Shown piece after piece: positions 1 to 9,071 of a stretch of 64,000 nucleotides of DNA. The first letter of the stretch is position 1, and every line of letters begins with the position of its first letter. The stretch comes from Sphingosinicella flava (GTDB taxonomy: Bacteria; Pseudomonadota; Alphaproteobacteria; Sphingomonadales; Sphingomonadaceae): NCBI RefSeq assembly GCF_016025255.1, contig NZ_CP065592.1:539122-603121 (forward strand). The letters run 5' to 3'. Below the pieces are notes generated by a model. That model was not told where the DNA came from. It saw nothing but the letters and a program-made list of their open reading frames with translations, and did not search any database. The position numbers and the translations under genes are program-made.

Positions 1-1052
1 TTCTGTTTTCTTTGCTCTTCAAGGGCTTGTCGCCCCTCTGGGAGACGCAGTCGGCGACCTCGATCCTTCTCACCTGCGTCGCGGGCGCGATCATTCTCGC
101 CAACGCGGTGATCGGCAATGTTCCGGAAGAGGAATCCAAGGCGAAGATCATGCGGTGGAGTGCCGCAGCACTTGCCGGAGTGATCCTGCCTCTGGCCGTG
201 ATCGCCGCCGTTTCGACCGGCAAGCGCATCGCCCAATATGGCTTCACGCCGTCGCGCCTGTGGGCGCTGACCTTCGTTACCGCTGCGACGATCTGCGGCG
301 TCGCTTACGCCGTGTCGCTGATCCGGGGCAGGGGGAGATGGGCCGACGGTGTGCGGCCCACCAATGTTCGGCTGGCAGTGATCATCTGCGGCATTGCCTT
401 CCTGCTCGCCACGCCGATCGTCAGCTTCGGGGCGATTTCGACCCGCGACCAGGTGGCGCGGCTGGAATCGGGGCAAATCGCGCCAGAAAAATTTGACTGG
501 ACAGCCTTGCGCTTCGATTTCGGCCCGAGCGGGATAAGGGCTTTGAAACGGCTGCAAAAGGAAGGCACGACGGCGTCGATCCGGAAGGAAGCAGCCGAGG
601 CGCTTGCCGCCACCGACCGCTATTCTGGGGATGCGCCTGCCGTGAGGGTGGAGCAGAAGGCGGTGGAATCCTATGCCGTCCATCCTCGGCAAACACCGTT
701 GCCTGAAAATTTGAACGCCGCGATCGCCGGAGCCTTTTACTGTCCTGCCGGGAACCGCTGCTACGTCTACTATGAAGGCGGCGACATTGCCTTGGCCATC
801 TCGCAATATGATTGCCCGCCAGCGAAGGCTGACACGCCGCCGGACGCGCCGGGGTGTCAACCCGATGTCATGACCTTCTTGCGCAGCGGGGGTGATTGGA
901 CTCGGCTCGACAGCCTTTATGAAGAAACCCGTTATAAAATGCCGAAGGATGTCGTGGAAAAAGCGGTGAGGGGCGGCAATGTCGAAGTCCGCGCCGTCCA
1001 GCGGCGTCAGGTCTTCGTCGGCGGCGCGCCGGTCGGGCGGGCCTTCGAATAA
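1..1052 (+). CDS. DUF4153-type membrane protein, C-terminal part (partial)
   Basis: The reading frame is open to the left edge, so the N-terminus lies outside the window; the first possible in-window start is a TTG at 12. The visible part has about four hydrophobic helices (roughly residues 17-33, 46-66, 83-102 and 120-140 counted from the TTG) and then a soluble domain of about 200 residues. The stretch GFTPSRLWALTF followed by two helices and a short 'FDWTALRFDFG' segment is typical of DUF4153 proteins of alphaproteobacteria. Function is unknown in the family. It ends 42 bases before gatC on the same strand, so it may or may not share a transcript with it. Confidence 0.75.
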   Translation, partial: LFSLLFKGLSPLWETQSATSILLTCVAGAIILANAVIGNVPEEESKAKIMRWSAAALAGVILPLAVIAAVSTGKRIAQYGFTPSRLWALTFVTAATICGVAYAVSLIRGRGRWADGVRPTNVRLAVIICGIAFLLATPIVSFGAISTRDQVARLESGQIAPEKFDWTALRFDFGPSGIRALKRLQKEGTTASIRKEAAEALAATDRYSGDAPAVRVEQKAVESYAVHPRQTPLPENLNAAIAGAFYCPAGNRCYVYYEGGDIALAISQYDCPPAKADTPPDAPGCQPDVMTFLRSGGDWTRLDSLYEETRYKMPKDVVEKAVRGGNVEVRAVQRRQVFVGGAPVGRAFE

Positions 1053-1094
1053 GGCTGCTTGAAGCGGGCGGGGGCGGATGCTAGCGCCGCTCCC

Positions 1095-1382
1095 ATGTCC
1101 GTAGATACCGCAACTGTGCGCCATATCGCCAAGCTCGCGCGCATCGCCGTCACCGACCAGGAGGTCGAGGCGCTGGTGCCGGAGCTCAACAACATTCTGG
1201 GCTGGATCGAACAGCTCTCTGAGGTCGACTGCACCGGCGTCGAGCCGATGACCGCCGTCATCCCCAATCAGCTGCGCATGCGGCCAGACGAAATCACCGA
1301 CGGCAATGTCCGCGACGCGGTGCTGAAGAATGCGCCGGTCGCCGAACATGGCTTCTTCGCGGTTCCGAAGGTGATAGAATAA
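1095..1382 (+). CDS. gatC: Asp-tRNA(Asn)/Glu-tRNA(Gln) amidotransferase subunit C
   Basis: GatC is the small clamp subunit of the GatCAB amidotransferase, which converts Glu-tRNA(Gln) and Asp-tRNA(Asn) to the amidated forms in the cytoplasm. The 95-residue product has the family's N-terminal helix ([18 protein letters not shown]), the central '[22 protein letters not shown]' region and the usual C-terminal extended tail ending in PKVIE. I choose the ATG at 1095 over an upstream in-frame TTG at 1059, because the MSVD start matches the usual N-terminus. Its TAA stop shares one base with the gatA ATG, so the two are translationally coupled. Confidence 0.95.
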   Translation: MSVDTATVRHIAKLARIAVTDQEVEALVPELNNILGWIEQLSEVDCTGVEPMTAVIPNQLRMRPDEITDGNVRDAVLKNAPVAEHGFFAVPKVIE

Positions 1383-2860
1383 TGGCGCATCTGAACGATC
1401 TCGGCATCGCGGCTATCCGCGACGGCTTTCGCAGGGGCGATTTTTCCGCCCGCGAAGTGGCCGACAGCTTCATCTCGGCTGTCGAAAAGGCGCGGACGCT
1501 CAACGCCTTTACAGTGGAAACGCCCGATCATGCCATTGCGGCCGCCGAACAGGCCGACCGCGACCGCAGCCAGGGCGATTTCAAGCCGCTCTCCGGCGTT
1601 CCGCTCGGCATCAAGGATTTGTTCGCGACGAAGGGCGTGCAGACCGCGTCCGCGAGCAAGATACTGGAAGGTTTCAAGCCGGAATATGACAGCACCGTCA
1701 GCGCGAAACTCTTCGCGGCGGGCGCGGGCATGCTCGGCAAATTGAACATGGACGAATTCGCCATGGGCTCGTCCAACGAGACGAGCGCGTTCGGCAACGT
1801 CCTGTCGCCCTGGCGCCGCAACGACGGCGGCAATGCGGCGCTGACGCCCGGCGGATCGTCGGGCGGCTCGGCCTCGGCCGTATCGGCGCGGCTCTGCCCG
1901 GGCGCGACAGGGACGGACACGGGCGGCTCGATCCGCCAGCCCGCCGCTTTCACCGGCATTACCGGCGTGAAGCCGACTTATGGCCGCTGCTCGCGTTGGG
2001 GCATCGTCGCCTTTGCCTCCTCTCTCGACCAGGCGGGGCCGATGGCGCGCGATGTCCGCGATTGCGCGATCATGCTCGAAGTGATGAGCGGCTATGACCC
2101 GAAGGATTCGACCTCGCTCAAGCTCGATGTGCCGCAGTGGGAGGCAGACCTTTCCTCCGACATTCGCGGCAAGCGGATCGGCATCCCGAAGGAATATCGC
2201 ATCGACGGCGTTCCGGCCGAGATCGACGCGGTATGGGAGCAGGGCATAAAGTGGATGAAGGATGCGGGCGCGGAGATCGTCGAAATCTCGCTGCCGCACA
2301 CCAAATATGCGCTGCCGACTTATTACATCATCGCCCCGGCGGAAGCATCATCGAACCTCGCCCGCTATGACGGCGTCCGTTACGGCAATCGGGTGGCGCC
2401 CGAAAATGGCAGCCTGGATGATATGTACAAGGCGACCCGCGCCGCCGGTTTCGGCGCCGAAGTGCGCCGCCGCATCATGATCGGCACCTATGTGCTCTCG
2501 GCGGGTTTCTACGACGCCTATTTCAACCAGGCGCAGAAGGTGAGGACACTGATCGCCCGCGACTTCCAGGACGCGTTCAAACAGGTCGACCTGATCCTGA
2601 CACCGACTGCGCCGTCAGCGGCGTTCGGGCTCGGCGAAACCACCGATCCGCTCGCGATGTATCTCAATGACGTGTTCGCGGTCCCGGCGAGCCTCGCGGG
2701 CCTTCCGGCAATGTCGGTGCCCGCAGGTCTTGACAGCCAGGGCCTGCCGCTCGGCCTTCAGATCATCGGCAAGCCGCTGGATGAGCAGGGCGTGATGAAC
2801 GCCGGATTGGCATTGGAAGAACGCGCGGGCTTCACCGCGCGGCCGGAGGCATGGTGGTAA
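1382..2860 (+). CDS. gatA: Asp-tRNA(Asn)/Glu-tRNA(Gln) amidotransferase subunit A
   Basis: This is the 492-residue glutaminase subunit that releases ammonia from glutamine and feeds it to GatB. The amidase-signature catalytic triad is visible: Lys78 in GVPLGIKDL, cis-Ser159 in [11 protein letters not shown] and nucleophile Ser183 in [10 protein letters not shown], with the same 24-residue serine spacing as in characterised GatA. Length is normal. The start overlaps the gatC stop by one base. The stop TAA also shares one base with the ATG of the next small gene, an arrangement that repeats along this operon. Confidence 0.96.
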   Translation: MAHLNDLGIAAIRDGFRRGDFSAREVADSFISAVEKARTLNAFTVETPDHAIAAAEQADRDRSQGDFKPLSGVPLGIKDLFATKGVQTASASKILEGFKPEYDSTVSAKLFAAGAGMLGKLNMDEFAMGSSNETSAFGNVLSPWRRNDGGNAALTPGGSSGGSASAVSARLCPGATGTDTGGSIRQPAAFTGITGVKPTYGRCSRWGIVAFASSLDQAGPMARDVRDCAIMLEVMSGYDPKDSTSLKLDVPQWEADLSSDIRGKRIGIPKEYRIDGVPAEIDAVWEQGIKWMKDAGAEIVEISLPHTKYALPTYYIIAPAEASSNLARYDGVRYGNRVAPENGSLDDMYKATRAAGFGAEVRRRIMIGTYVLSAGFYDAYFNQAQKVRTLIARDFQDAFKQVDLILTPTAPSAAFGLGETTDPLAMYLNDVFAVPASLAGLPAMSVPAGLDSQGLPLGLQIIGKPLDEQGVMNAGLALEERAGFTARPEAWW

Positions 2861-3216
2861 TGGCAAATCCGAGCAGCTCTGTTGATAGTGATGAGCTTGC
2901 TGCGTTCATCGCTTCAACCCTGCGAGCCATTTCGGTAGGGGTCAAACAGGCTCATCGGGATGTGGCTGAGCCCCAGCGCGATGGCCACGCAACCTTTCAG
3001 ATGCCTCACAAAGTTTTGTTCGACGTCGCCGTTGCCGCCAAGAAGGTCGATGAATTGGGAGGGGGGTTGAAGGTCCAAGTCTTCTCGGCCTCGGGTAAGA
3101 GAGCTTCCGAAGACCAGACTGTAAGTCGGATCAGCTTCGAAATCCCGTGGCGTTTTGTAGATATTTCAGCACAGCCGACCCCGACCCTGGAAGAGCTTGC
3201 AGAGAGATTAGCATGA
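2860..3216 (+). CDS. Small unknown protein embedded between gatA and gatB
   Basis: The product has 118 residues from the ATG at 2860; an in-frame ATG at 2851 inside gatA is less likely. The start shares one base with the gatA stop and the stop overlaps the gatB ATG as ATGA, so the gene is stitched into the operon. The N-terminal half is helical. The C-terminal half shows alternating beta-strand patterns ([34 protein letters not shown]). The pattern resembles the small 'trypsin-co-occurring' (trypco2-like) domain, but that is a resemblance by eye only. It is not a standard gat subunit, and its role is unknown. Confidence 0.75.
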   Translation: MANPSSSVDSDELAAFIASTLRAISVGVKQAHRDVAEPQRDGHATFQMPHKVLFDVAVAAKKVDELGGGLKVQVFSASGKRASEDQTVSRISFEIPWRFVDISAQPTPTLEELAERLA

Positions 3217-4691
3217 CTAAGGCAACATACCGCATCCAGGGCGCAACCGGCGAATGGGAGGTCGTGATCGGCCTTGAGGTGCACGCGCAGGTGACGTCGC
3301 GGGCGAAGCTGTTTTCCGGCGCCGCCACCGAGTTCGGCGCGGAGCCGAATACGCAGGTGAGCCTCGTCGATGCGGCCATGCCGGGCATGCTTCCTGTGCT
3401 GAACGAAGAATGCATCCGGCAGGCGGTGCGCACCGGCATGGCGATCGATGCGAAGATCAACACCTGGTCGCGTTTCGACCGGAAGAATTACTTCTACGCC
3501 GATCTGCCGCAAGGGTATCAGATTTCCCAGCTCTACCATCCGCTGGTGGGCGAGGGCGAGATCGAGGTCGAACTGGACGGCGGCGCCACCAAGACGATCG
3601 GCGTCGAGCGCATCCATGTCGAGCAGGATGCGGGCAAGCTGATGCACGATCAGCATCCGTCTTTTTCTTATGTCGACCTCAACCGCTCCGGCGTCGCGCT
3701 CATGGAGATCGTGTCGAAGCCGGACATGCGTTCTCCCGAAGAAGCAGGAGCTTATGTCCGGAAGCTGAGATCCATTCTCCGCTATGTCGGCTCCTGCGAC
3801 GGCAATATGGAGCAGGGCTCGATGCGGGCCGACGTCAACGTTTCGGTGCGCCGCCCGGGCGAGCCGTTCGGCACACGCACGGAGACGAAGAACGTCAATT
3901 CCGTCCGCTTCATCATGGCCGTGATCGAATATGAGGCGAGCCGCCAAGTCGATGTCCTCGAAAGCGGCGGCAGCGTCGTCCAGGAAACCCGTTTGTTCGA
4001 TCCGGACAAGGGCGAGACGCGCACGCTCCGTTCCAAGGAAGACGCGCACGATTACCGCTATTTCCCGGATCCGGACCTGCTGCCACTGGAGCTTTCCGAC
4101 GATTTCCTCCGCGAGTGCCGCCAGAGCCTACCCGAACTGCCGGACGCCAAGCGCCGCCGTTACGAGAAGGAACTGGGGATCAGCGCCTATAACGCTGCCG
4201 TCCTTACCGCCGAGGTGGAAACCGCGCGCTGGTTCGAGGAATTGCTCGCCGCGACCGGCAAGACCGGGCCGGAGGTCGGCAAGGCCGCGTCCAACTGGGT
4301 CATTTCCGATCTGTTTGGAGCGCTGAACCGGCTTGGCCGCGATATCACGGACAGCCCCGTCAGCCCCGTCCAGGGCGCGGAGTTGCTCGGCCTTGTCGCG
4401 GACGGCACCCTGTCCGGCACGCTCGCCAAGCAGGTCTTTGAAATCATGCTGGAAACCGGCGAAAACCCTGCTAAGATCGTCGATGAGCGGGGGCTTAGGC
4501 AAACCAGCGATACAGGCGAGATCGAGAAGGTGATCGCCGAGGTCATGGCGGCGAACGAAGACAAGGTCGCGGATTATCGCGGAGGCAAGGACAAATTGTT
4601 CGGCTTCTTCGTCGGCCAGACCATGAAGGCGATGGGCGGCAAGGCCAACCCGCAAGTGGTGAACGAATTGCTGAAGAAGGCTTTGGGCTAA
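3213..4691 (+). CDS. gatB: Asp-tRNA(Asn)/Glu-tRNA(Gln) amidotransferase subunit B
   Basis: This is the 492-residue kinase/amidotransferase subunit, which activates the Glu or Asp on the mischarged tRNA and amidates it. The N-terminal cradle domain has the hallmark [13 protein letters not shown] and [14 protein letters not shown] motifs and the [11 protein letters not shown] block. The C-terminal helical YqeY-like tail ends in [10 protein letters not shown] choose the ATG at 3213 ([10 protein letters not shown]) rather than an upstream in-frame start at 3147, because it gives the normal N-terminus and makes an ATGA overlap with the preceding small gene. It closes the gatC-gatA-[118 aa]-gatB unit. 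Confidence 0.96.
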   Translation: MTKATYRIQGATGEWEVVIGLEVHAQVTSRAKLFSGAATEFGAEPNTQVSLVDAAMPGMLPVLNEECIRQAVRTGMAIDAKINTWSRFDRKNYFYADLPQGYQISQLYHPLVGEGEIEVELDGGATKTIGVERIHVEQDAGKLMHDQHPSFSYVDLNRSGVALMEIVSKPDMRSPEEAGAYVRKLRSILRYVGSCDGNMEQGSMRADVNVSVRRPGEPFGTRTETKNVNSVRFIMAVIEYEASRQVDVLESGGSVVQETRLFDPDKGETRTLRSKEDAHDYRYFPDPDLLPLELSDDFLRECRQSLPELPDAKRRRYEKELGISAYNAAVLTAEVETARWFEELLAATGKTGPEVGKAASNWVISDLFGALNRLGRDITDSPVSPVQGAELLGLVADGTLSGTLAKQVFEIMLETGENPAKIVDERGLRQTSDTGEIEKVIAEVMAANEDKVADYRGGKDKLFGFFVGQTMKAMGGKANPQVVNELLKKALG

Positions 4692-4730
4692 GGGTGCCGC
4701 GGGGGCGCCGGTCCGGCCTCGGGGGATAGA

Positions 4731-5447
4731 ATGAAAAAAACTTTGGCGCTGGCCTGCCTGATGGCCCTGACATCGCCTGCTGGTGCCAAGCTGCGGGTGC
4801 CGCCGCCTGTGCGGGTGGAACGCGTCGACGTGCAGGATACGATCGGACCGATCAATTTTTCCAAGGTGAGCAATCGTATCGCGCGCGGAAGCCAGGTGGG
4901 CTGGTTGCGCGAAGGGATTTTGTGCTTGGGCGGCGAACCGCTGACCTGGAACGGCCGGTCGCATGTCGTCGACCCGCGCGATCTGGAAGAAGCCTTCCGC
5001 AACGAGCTTCAGGACTTGGGCTACGACATCGTCGGCGCATCGGGTGGGTTGTTCGACCGGGAACAGGATAGCGAGGCGGCCTATCTGGTCGGCGCGACGA
5101 TCCGCAACATGGAGATCGAGGCCTGCTTGCCCTATTTGCCATCGAACGACATTTCGACCGCCAAGGGCGCCGTTGTGTTCGAGATCGAATGGCAGATTTA
5201 CTCGCGCGACCGCCAGCGCGTGATCGACAAGATCACCACCCGCGCCGGATATGAGCGCAAGAAGGGCCGGGAAGGCGGCGTTCAATCCCTCGTCCGCGAA
5301 GCATTCGCCGAAAACGTGCGCAGGCTCGCGGCATCAGGCAAGCTGGAGCGCGCCGGCGATCTTCCTGTCGGGAAGGATGACGATTTGCGTATCCGATCGC
5401 CAGCCGGTGAAGGCGAAGAGGCCGCGGTAGGCGATACCGGCTGGTAA
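4731..5447 (+). CDS. Secreted protein of unknown function
   Basis: The 238-residue product has a clear Sec signal peptide (MKKTLALACLMALTSPAGA, cleavage predicted after AGA near residue 19). The mature protein is mixed alpha/beta with no membrane segments. One stretch is DLEEAFRNELQDLGYDIVG and another begins AYLVGATIRNMEIE, which recall small periplasmic or lipoprotein-type domains, but I do not recognise a family. The C-terminal 25 residues are acidic and probably disordered. It lies 39 bases after gatB on the same strand and 65 bases before tRNA-Leu. Confidence 0.7.
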   Translation: MKKTLALACLMALTSPAGAKLRVPPPVRVERVDVQDTIGPINFSKVSNRIARGSQVGWLREGILCLGGEPLTWNGRSHVVDPRDLEEAFRNELQDLGYDIVGASGGLFDREQDSEAAYLVGATIRNMEIEACLPYLPSNDISTAKGAVVFEIEWQIYSRDRQRVIDKITTRAGYERKKGREGGVQSLVREAFAENVRRLAASGKLERAGDLPVGKDDDLRIRSPAGEGEEAAVGDTGW

Positions 5448-5512
5448 GCGCCAACTCCGCCTTGCCCTTGCGCGCCACCCTGCTATAGACCCGCGCGACC
5501 GGCGGTCCTCTT

Positions 5513-5597
5513 GCGGGCGTGGCGGAACTGGTAGACGCGCTGGATTTAGGTTCCAGTATCGAAAGATGTGGGGGTTCGAGTCCCTTCGCCCGCACCA
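5513..5597 (+). tRNA. tRNA-Leu(TAG)
   Basis: This is an 85-base type II tRNA. The acceptor arms GCGGGCG and CGCCCGC pair fully, the anticodon stem CTGGA/TCCAG encloses TTTAGGT (anticodon TAG), there is a variable arm, and the T arm contains GGTTCGAGTCC. The 3' ACCA is encoded. It reads CUA codons. Confidence 0.97.
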
Positions 5598-5651
5598 GCT
5601 TCGCCACCGGGCGAGGACCGGCACCGAAATTCCTGATAACGAAGGTTTGAA

Positions 5652-7196
5652 ATGCAGACTGTCGAGACGTTGAACGAGGGCCTGAAGCGGGCTTACAAGA
5701 TCACCATCGCCGCCAAGGACATCGACGCGCGCGTCGACGGCGAGCTGAAGCGGATCGCACCGCAGATCCGCATGCCCGGCTTCCGCCCCGGCAAGGTGCC
5801 CGCGAACCTCGTCAAGAAGATGCATGGCGAGCAGCTCCAGCAGGAAGCGCTGAACAGCGCGGTGCAGGACGGCGTCCAGAAGTTGCTGACGGAAAAGAAG
5901 CTCCGTCCGGCCATGCAGCCGAGCGTCGAGCTGGAAGAGGGTTACGAGGCCGGCAAGGACGCCAGCGTCACGGTCGAGCTTGAAACGCTTCCCGAAATTC
6001 CGGCTCCGAAGATCGACGCGCTGAAGCTCGAGCGGCTGACCGTTGAGCCGGGCGACGAAGCGGTCGAGGAATCGCTGCAGCGCATCGTTTCGGGCCAAAA
6101 GAGCTTCGACAAGGCTCCGGCCGACTATGCAGCCAAGACCGGCGACCTCGTGATCATGGATTTCGAGGGCAAGGTCGACGGCGTCGCGTTCGAAGGCGGC
6201 AAGGGCGAGGGCATGTCGGTCGAATTGGGCTCGGGCCGCCTTATTCCCGGTTTCGAGGACCAGCTCGTCGGCGCGAAGGCCAATGAGCAGAAGACGCTGA
6301 ACGTCACCTTCCCGGCCGATTACGGCGCTGAAAATCTCGCCGGCAAGGCCGCGACCTTCGATGTTCTCGTCACGGAAGTGCAGACGCCGAAGGAAATGAA
6401 GGCGGACGACGCTTTCGCCCAGTCGATGGGCTTGGAGGGCATCGATCAGCTGCGCGGCCTGGTGAAGGGCCAGCTCGAGCAGGAGCTGAACGGCCTCACC
6501 CGCACGCACATGAAGCGCAAGCTGCTCGACCAGCTCGCGGAGGCGCACAGCTTCGACGTGCCACCGTCGATGGTCGAGGCCGAATTCAACCAGATTTGGC
6601 AGCAGCTTGAGCAGGAAGCCAGCCACGAGGCTGACCCGGAAGCCGCCCGGAAGGAAATGGAAGCGGAAAGGGACGATTACCGCGCGATTGCCGAGCGCCG
6701 CGTGCGCCTCGGCCTGCTCCTGTCCGAAATCGGCCAGACCAATGGGGTCGACGTCAACAATCAGGAAATGAACCAGCTGATCATGCAGGCGGCCCAGCAA
6801 TACCGCCCCGCCGATCGTGAGAAGTTCGTCCAATATATCCGCCAAAATCCGATGGCTGCCGCGCAGCTCCGTGCGCCTTTGTTCGAGGACAAGGTCGTCG
6901 ACTTCCTCTTTTCCAAGGCCGAAATCACCGACCGCACCGTGACCCGCGCCGAGCTGGAGCATGAGATCGAGGCCGAGATCGGTCACGTCCATGGCCCCGA
7001 TTGCGGCCATGGCCACAGCCATGACGAAAAGCCGAAGGCGAAGGCCGCTCCGAAGAAAGCGAAGGTTGATGAAACCGGAGCCGAGGAAAAGCCTGCCAAG
7101 AAGACGGCTGTAAAGAAGGCCGCCGACAAGGTGGAAGCGGCTGACAAGGCGACCGCTAAGAAGGCGCCGACCAAGAAGGCCGCTTCGAAGAAATAA
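5652..7196 (+). CDS. tig: Trigger factor (ribosome-associated chaperone/PPIase)
   Basis: Trigger factor binds nascent chains at the ribosome exit tunnel. The ribosome-binding signature GFRPGKVP is at residues 43-50. The FKBP-type PPIase domain follows at about 158-245 (GDLVIMDFEGKVDGVAFEGG and LIPGFEDQLVGA). The helical C-terminal chaperone arms end near residue 440. The protein has 514 residues, about 80 more than the E. coli protein. The excess is a tail with a His-rich patch (HVHGPDCGHGHSH, from about residue 445) followed by about 50 residues of Lys/Ala repeats. It heads the tig/clpP/clpX/lon/HU protein-quality block. Confidence 0.96.
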   Translation: MQTVETLNEGLKRAYKITIAAKDIDARVDGELKRIAPQIRMPGFRPGKVPANLVKKMHGEQLQQEALNSAVQDGVQKLLTEKKLRPAMQPSVELEEGYEAGKDASVTVELETLPEIPAPKIDALKLERLTVEPGDEAVEESLQRIVSGQKSFDKAPADYAAKTGDLVIMDFEGKVDGVAFEGGKGEGMSVELGSGRLIPGFEDQLVGAKANEQKTLNVTFPADYGAENLAGKAATFDVLVTEVQTPKEMKADDAFAQSMGLEGIDQLRGLVKGQLEQELNGLTRTHMKRKLLDQLAEAHSFDVPPSMVEAEFNQIWQQLEQEASHEADPEAARKEMEAERDDYRAIAERRVRLGLLLSEIGQTNGVDVNNQEMNQLIMQAAQQYRPADREKFVQYIRQNPMAAAQLRAPLFEDKVVDFLFSKAEITDRTVTRAELEHEIEAEIGHVHGPDCGHGHSHDEKPKAKAAPKKAKVDETGAEEKPAKKTAVKKAADKVEAADKATAKKAPTKKAASKK

Positions 7197-7200
7197 TCTT

Positions 7201-7279
7201 CCGTTGGCACGGAGCTTGTCGAAATCTTGTCTTTTTTCCTAAAAGAAGGGCAGGCCTTCGACAGGCTCAGGCCGAACGG
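7201..7279 (+). repeat. REP-like inverted repeat downstream of tig
   Basis: Two arms of about 23 bases (7201-7223 and 7257-7279) are imperfect inverted repeats that pair in about 17 positions. They flank a T-rich/A-rich centre. The right arm contains TTCGACAGGCTCAGG, a string I recognise as a frequent intergenic palindrome in alphaproteobacterial genomes. It could act as a transcription terminator for tig or as a REP-type element. Confidence 0.6.
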
Positions 7280-7288
7280 AGTGGGGGA

Positions 7289-8224
7289 ATGATGGCGGAT
7301 TTACGCATCGCGGTTCTGCTGCCCTGCTACAATGAAGAGGCGGCGATCCGGCAGACGATTGCGGGCTTCCGCGCAGCGCTTCCGGGCGCTTCCATCTACG
7401 TCTACGACAATAACAGCACCGACCAGACCTGTACGGTTGCCGCGGAGGCCGGCGCGATCGTCCGCTGCGAGAAGATGCAGGGCAAGGGGCATGTCGTCCG
7501 CCGCATGTTCGCCGACGTCGACGCCGACGTCTATGTGATGGCCGACGGTGACGCGACTTACGATGCTGCTGCAGCCCCGGAGCTTGTCCGTCGCCTCGTC
7601 GAAGAGCAGCTGGACATGGTCGTCGGCGCCCGGCAATCGGAGATCGAGGAGGCTTATCGGCGTGGTCACCGGCTGGGGAACAGGCTGTTCACAGGGCTTC
7701 TCGCCAGCCTGTTCGGGCGCACCTTCACCGACATCTTTTCCGGCTATCGCGTCTTTTCACGCCGTTTCGTGAAGAGCTTCCCGGCTCTTTCGCGGGGTTT
7801 CGAGACGGAGACCGAGATCAGCGTTCATGCTCTGGAACTCGCCATGCCGGTGGGCGAGGTGATGACGGCTTATGGCGCGCGGCCGGAAGGATCGGCATCG
7901 AAGCTCTCCACTTACCGCGACGGCTGGCGCATCCTGAAGACCATCGTCCATCTGTTCCGGATCGAGCGGCCGGTGCTCTTCTACGGTAGCATCGGGGTTT
8001 TCTTGGCGGCACTTGCCATGGTGCTCGCGATTCCCCTGGTCGTGACCTACGTCCAGACAGGGCTCGTCCCGCGTGTTCCGACGGCGATCCTTGTCACGGG
8101 ACTGATGATCCTTGCCTCGCTCTGCCTCTTCACCGGCCTCATCCTCGATACGGTGGTGCGGGGGCGAAGGGAGGTGCGGCGGCTTGCCTATCTCGCCCTT
8201 CCGGCGCCGGGCCCGAAAAACTAA
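7289..8224 (+). CDS. Family 2 glycosyltransferase, membrane anchored
   Basis: The product has 311 residues. The N-terminal GT-A domain begins IAVLLPCYNEEAAIRQT, has the nucleotide-sugar site YDNNSTDQT and the metal-binding ADGDATYD (DxD-like), and continues through FSGYRVFSRRFVKSFP. Two C-terminal transmembrane helices follow (about residues 230-255 and 265-290), as in dolichol-phosphate-mannose-synthase-like or polyprenyl-linked transferases. It probably moves a sugar from a nucleotide donor to a lipid carrier at the inner membrane; the sugar is not predictable. The start could be either of the adjacent ATGs at 7289 and 7292. Confidence 0.85.
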   Translation: MMADLRIAVLLPCYNEEAAIRQTIAGFRAALPGASIYVYDNNSTDQTCTVAAEAGAIVRCEKMQGKGHVVRRMFADVDADVYVMADGDATYDAAAAPELVRRLVEEQLDMVVGARQSEIEEAYRRGHRLGNRLFTGLLASLFGRTFTDIFSGYRVFSRRFVKSFPALSRGFETETEISVHALELAMPVGEVMTAYGARPEGSASKLSTYRDGWRILKTIVHLFRIERPVLFYGSIGVFLAALAMVLAIPLVVTYVQTGLVPRVPTAILVTGLMILASLCLFTGLILDTVVRGRREVRRLAYLALPAPGPKN

Positions 8225-8248
8225 CACGCCAGGGGAACGTGGAGAGGG

Positions 8249-8277
8249 CTTGAACCTTTCCGTCTTTGCTCCGATGT
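8249..8277 (+). promoter_or_regulatory. Possible sigma-32 (heat-shock) promoter of clpP
   Basis: CTTGAAC at 8249-8255, a 15-base spacer, then CCGATGT at 8271-8277. This is close to the sigma-32 consensus CTTGAAA-N(11-15)-CCCATNT. It lies about 45 bases before the clpP start, which fits known heat-shock control of clp genes. Confidence 0.5.
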
Positions 8278-8320
8278 TCGGACTATCCGAACTTTTGAAC
8301 ATTCAGCATCAGGATCATTC

Positions 8321-8971
8321 ATGAACGACGCCATTCGCGATGCCCTCGTCCCCATCGTCATCGAGCAATCGAACCGGGGCGAGCGCAGCTTCGACATCTA
8401 TTCCAGGCTGCTGCGCGAACGGATCGTGTTCGTCACCGGCCCTGTCGAGGATCATATGGCGACGCTGATCACGGCGCAGCTCCTGTTCCTCGAATCGGAA
8501 AATCCGAAGAAGGACATCTTCATGTACATCAACTCGCCGGGCGGCGTCGTCACGGCGGGCATGGCGATCCACGATACGATGCAATATATTCGGCCGCGCG
8601 TCGGCACCGTGTGCATTGGCCAGGCGGCGTCGATGGGCAGCTTCCTGCTCGCCGCCGGCGAGCCTGGGATGCGCGTCGCGTTGACCAATGCGCGGATCAT
8701 GATCCACCAGCCTTCGGGCGGCGCGCAGGGCATGGCTTCGGACATCGAGATTCAGGCCAAGGAAATCCTGCGCATCCGGCATCGCATGAACGAGCTTTAT
8801 GCCAAATATACCGGGCAATCCCTGGATACCATCGAGCGTGCCATGGACCGCGATAAATTCCTGTCCGCGACCGAAGCGAAGGAATTCGGCCTGATCGACG
8901 AGGTGTTCGAAAAGCGGCCGGACGTGGGTGACGGCGACACCACCGGCGCTTCGGAAGTCACGCCTTCATGA
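8321..8971 (+). CDS. clpP: ATP-dependent Clp protease proteolytic subunit
   Basis: ClpP is the serine peptidase of the ClpXP complex. The 216-residue product has the catalytic triad Ser104 (GQAASMGSF), His129 ([11 protein letters not shown]) and Asp178 (DRDKFLSA), with the same spacing as the E. coli enzyme. An AGGA ribosome site precedes the ATG. A sigma-32-like promoter lies upstream, and clpX, its ATPase partner, follows after 100 bases on the same strand. Confidence 0.97.
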   Translation: MNDAIRDALVPIVIEQSNRGERSFDIYSRLLRERIVFVTGPVEDHMATLITAQLLFLESENPKKDIFMYINSPGGVVTAGMAIHDTMQYIRPRVGTVCIGQAASMGSFLLAAGEPGMRVALTNARIMIHQPSGGAQGMASDIEIQAKEILRIRHRMNELYAKYTGQSLDTIERAMDRDKFLSATEAKEFGLIDEVFEKRPDVGDGDTTGASEVTPS

Positions 8972-9029
8972 TGAAGCGGAACGGCATTTAGCCGTCAGCC
9001 ATTGAGAAGATAAGATAATCGGGTAACAT

Positions 9030-9056
9030 GGCCGCGACCTCAACGGGGCCGCGGCC
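9030..9056 (+). other. GC-rich hairpin between clpP and clpX
   Basis: A perfect 7-bp stem GGCCGCG/CGCGGCC (9030-9036 and 9050-9056) with a 13-base loop lies 15 bases before the clpX start. It has no U tract, so it is more likely an RNA-processing or attenuation structure than a simple terminator. Confidence 0.4.
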
Positions 9057-9071
9057 CCAGTAAGGACTTTT

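Noticed and set aside
5334-7022. 562-codon open frame antisense to trigger factor and across tRNA-Leu
   Set aside because: It runs through a tRNA gene and mirrors tig codons; a shadow frame.
7201-7279. Inverted repeat after tig as an insertion-sequence terminal repeat
   Set aside because: No transposase between or beside the arms, and the centre is only about 33 bases.
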